Shown here: positions 7,439 to 7,682 of the stretch, piece after piece | Position numbering within the stretch: the stretch's first letter is position 1 | Layout of the letters: each line of letters starts with the position of its first letter | NCBI GenBank assembly: GCA_022794295.1 | Contig: JAAWEO010000093.1 | Location: 1-7,682 of the forward strand | From: Angelakisella sp. | GTDB taxonomy: Bacteria; Bacillota; Clostridia; Oscillospirales; Ruminococcaceae | Reading direction: 5' to 3' | DNA: 7,682 nt | Made by a program: the position numbers and the translations under genes | The notes under the pieces: model-generated | Databases searched by the model: none | What the model saw: only the letters and a program-made list of their open reading frames with translations | Told to the model about the DNA's origin: nothing

Positions 7439-7682
7439 CGGCCTGGAGGCCGTGTCCAGCCCCTACCCGGCGCTGCGCGCCTTGACGGTGTGCGTAAGGG
7501 GATAGTGGGTGCCTGGAGTCCTAACGGGTACAGGGCGGGACGATTCCCCGGCCTTTGACGGACTGGGGCGGGCGAGATTTCTGCCGGCACAGCACCATGC
7601 CCGAAGCCCAACGCCCAGTACCGGGTAGCCTTTCTGTCACCGGACATCAGTCCGGTCCGGGTCCAGGGCGGACAGCGCCTGG
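7439..7682. repeat. Non-coding hairpin-rich stretch ending in a second copy of the left-edge repeat module
   Basis: No convincing gene is present. Hairpins are CGGCC/GGCCG (7439-7452), GGCGC/GCGCC (7469-7481), and a perfect ACCGGAC-ATCA-GTCCGGT (7639-7656). The last about 28 bases, read on the minus strand, contain CCCTGGACCCGG followed by ACCGG. This aligns with positions 35-65 of the window, so the two edges carry related modules in opposite orientation. The stretch probably continues beyond the window. Confidence 0.45.

Noticed and set aside
6486..7505. A 339-codon plus-strand frame opposite the collagen gene
   Set aside because: The open frame is the complement of the Gly-Pro repeats. 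The minus-strand Gly-X-Y periodicity and folded C-terminal domain show which strand is coding.
7429..7647. A 72-codon minus-strand frame at the right edge
   Set aside because: It has Pro/Arg-rich composition and no recognisable motif, and it overlaps hairpins and the collagen promoter.

Overview
The window looks like chromosomal DNA from a GC-rich, spore-forming member of the Clostridia, probably an Oscillospiraceae relative of Flavonifractor or Lawsonibacter. This rests on four things: C/G-ending codons with strong AGGAGG-type ribosome binding sites, a clostridial-type pyruvate phosphate dikinase, an ECF sigma/membrane-regulator pair of a style I associate with that group, and a BclA-like collagen protein behind a SigK-like promoter. 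The taxonomic placement is inference.

Layout. Positions 1-90 are a cluster of hairpins resembling a dispersed intergenic repeat. A related module lies in opposite orientation at the right edge. At 361-627 (minus) is a small XRE/Cro-type DNA-binding protein. It diverges from a two-gene cassette on the plus strand (879-1404): a 65-residue charged helical protein, then a 111-residue protein carrying only a sigma-70 region 4-like helix-turn-helix. The shared intergenic region holds promoters in both directions and two perfect palindromes whose centres are 31 bp apart. One is GAAC-N4-GTTC, the Gram-positive LexA/SOS-box pattern. This switch-like cassette is the least explained part of the window.

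The centre is ppdK (1614-4241), a complete 875-residue pyruvate phosphate dikinase with its own extended -10 promoter, a structured leader and an intrinsic terminator. It is followed by a translationally coupled pair (4403-6414): an ECF sigma factor and a single-pass membrane protein with a large outside domain, the usual arrangement of a sigma factor and its membrane-bound regulator. A strong hairpin at 6427-6457 separates this operon from a convergent gene (6480-7367, minus) for a collagen-like protein. That protein has 48 uninterrupted Gly-X-Y triplets, three tandem 12-residue repeats and a BclA/C1q-like C-terminal domain, and is probably a spore-surface filament. Positions 7439-7682 contain no convincing gene, only hairpins and the second repeat module.

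Nothing ties these units into one pathway. They look like four independent transcription units: a regulatory cassette, a central-metabolism enzyme, an envelope-signalling operon and a spore-coat gene.
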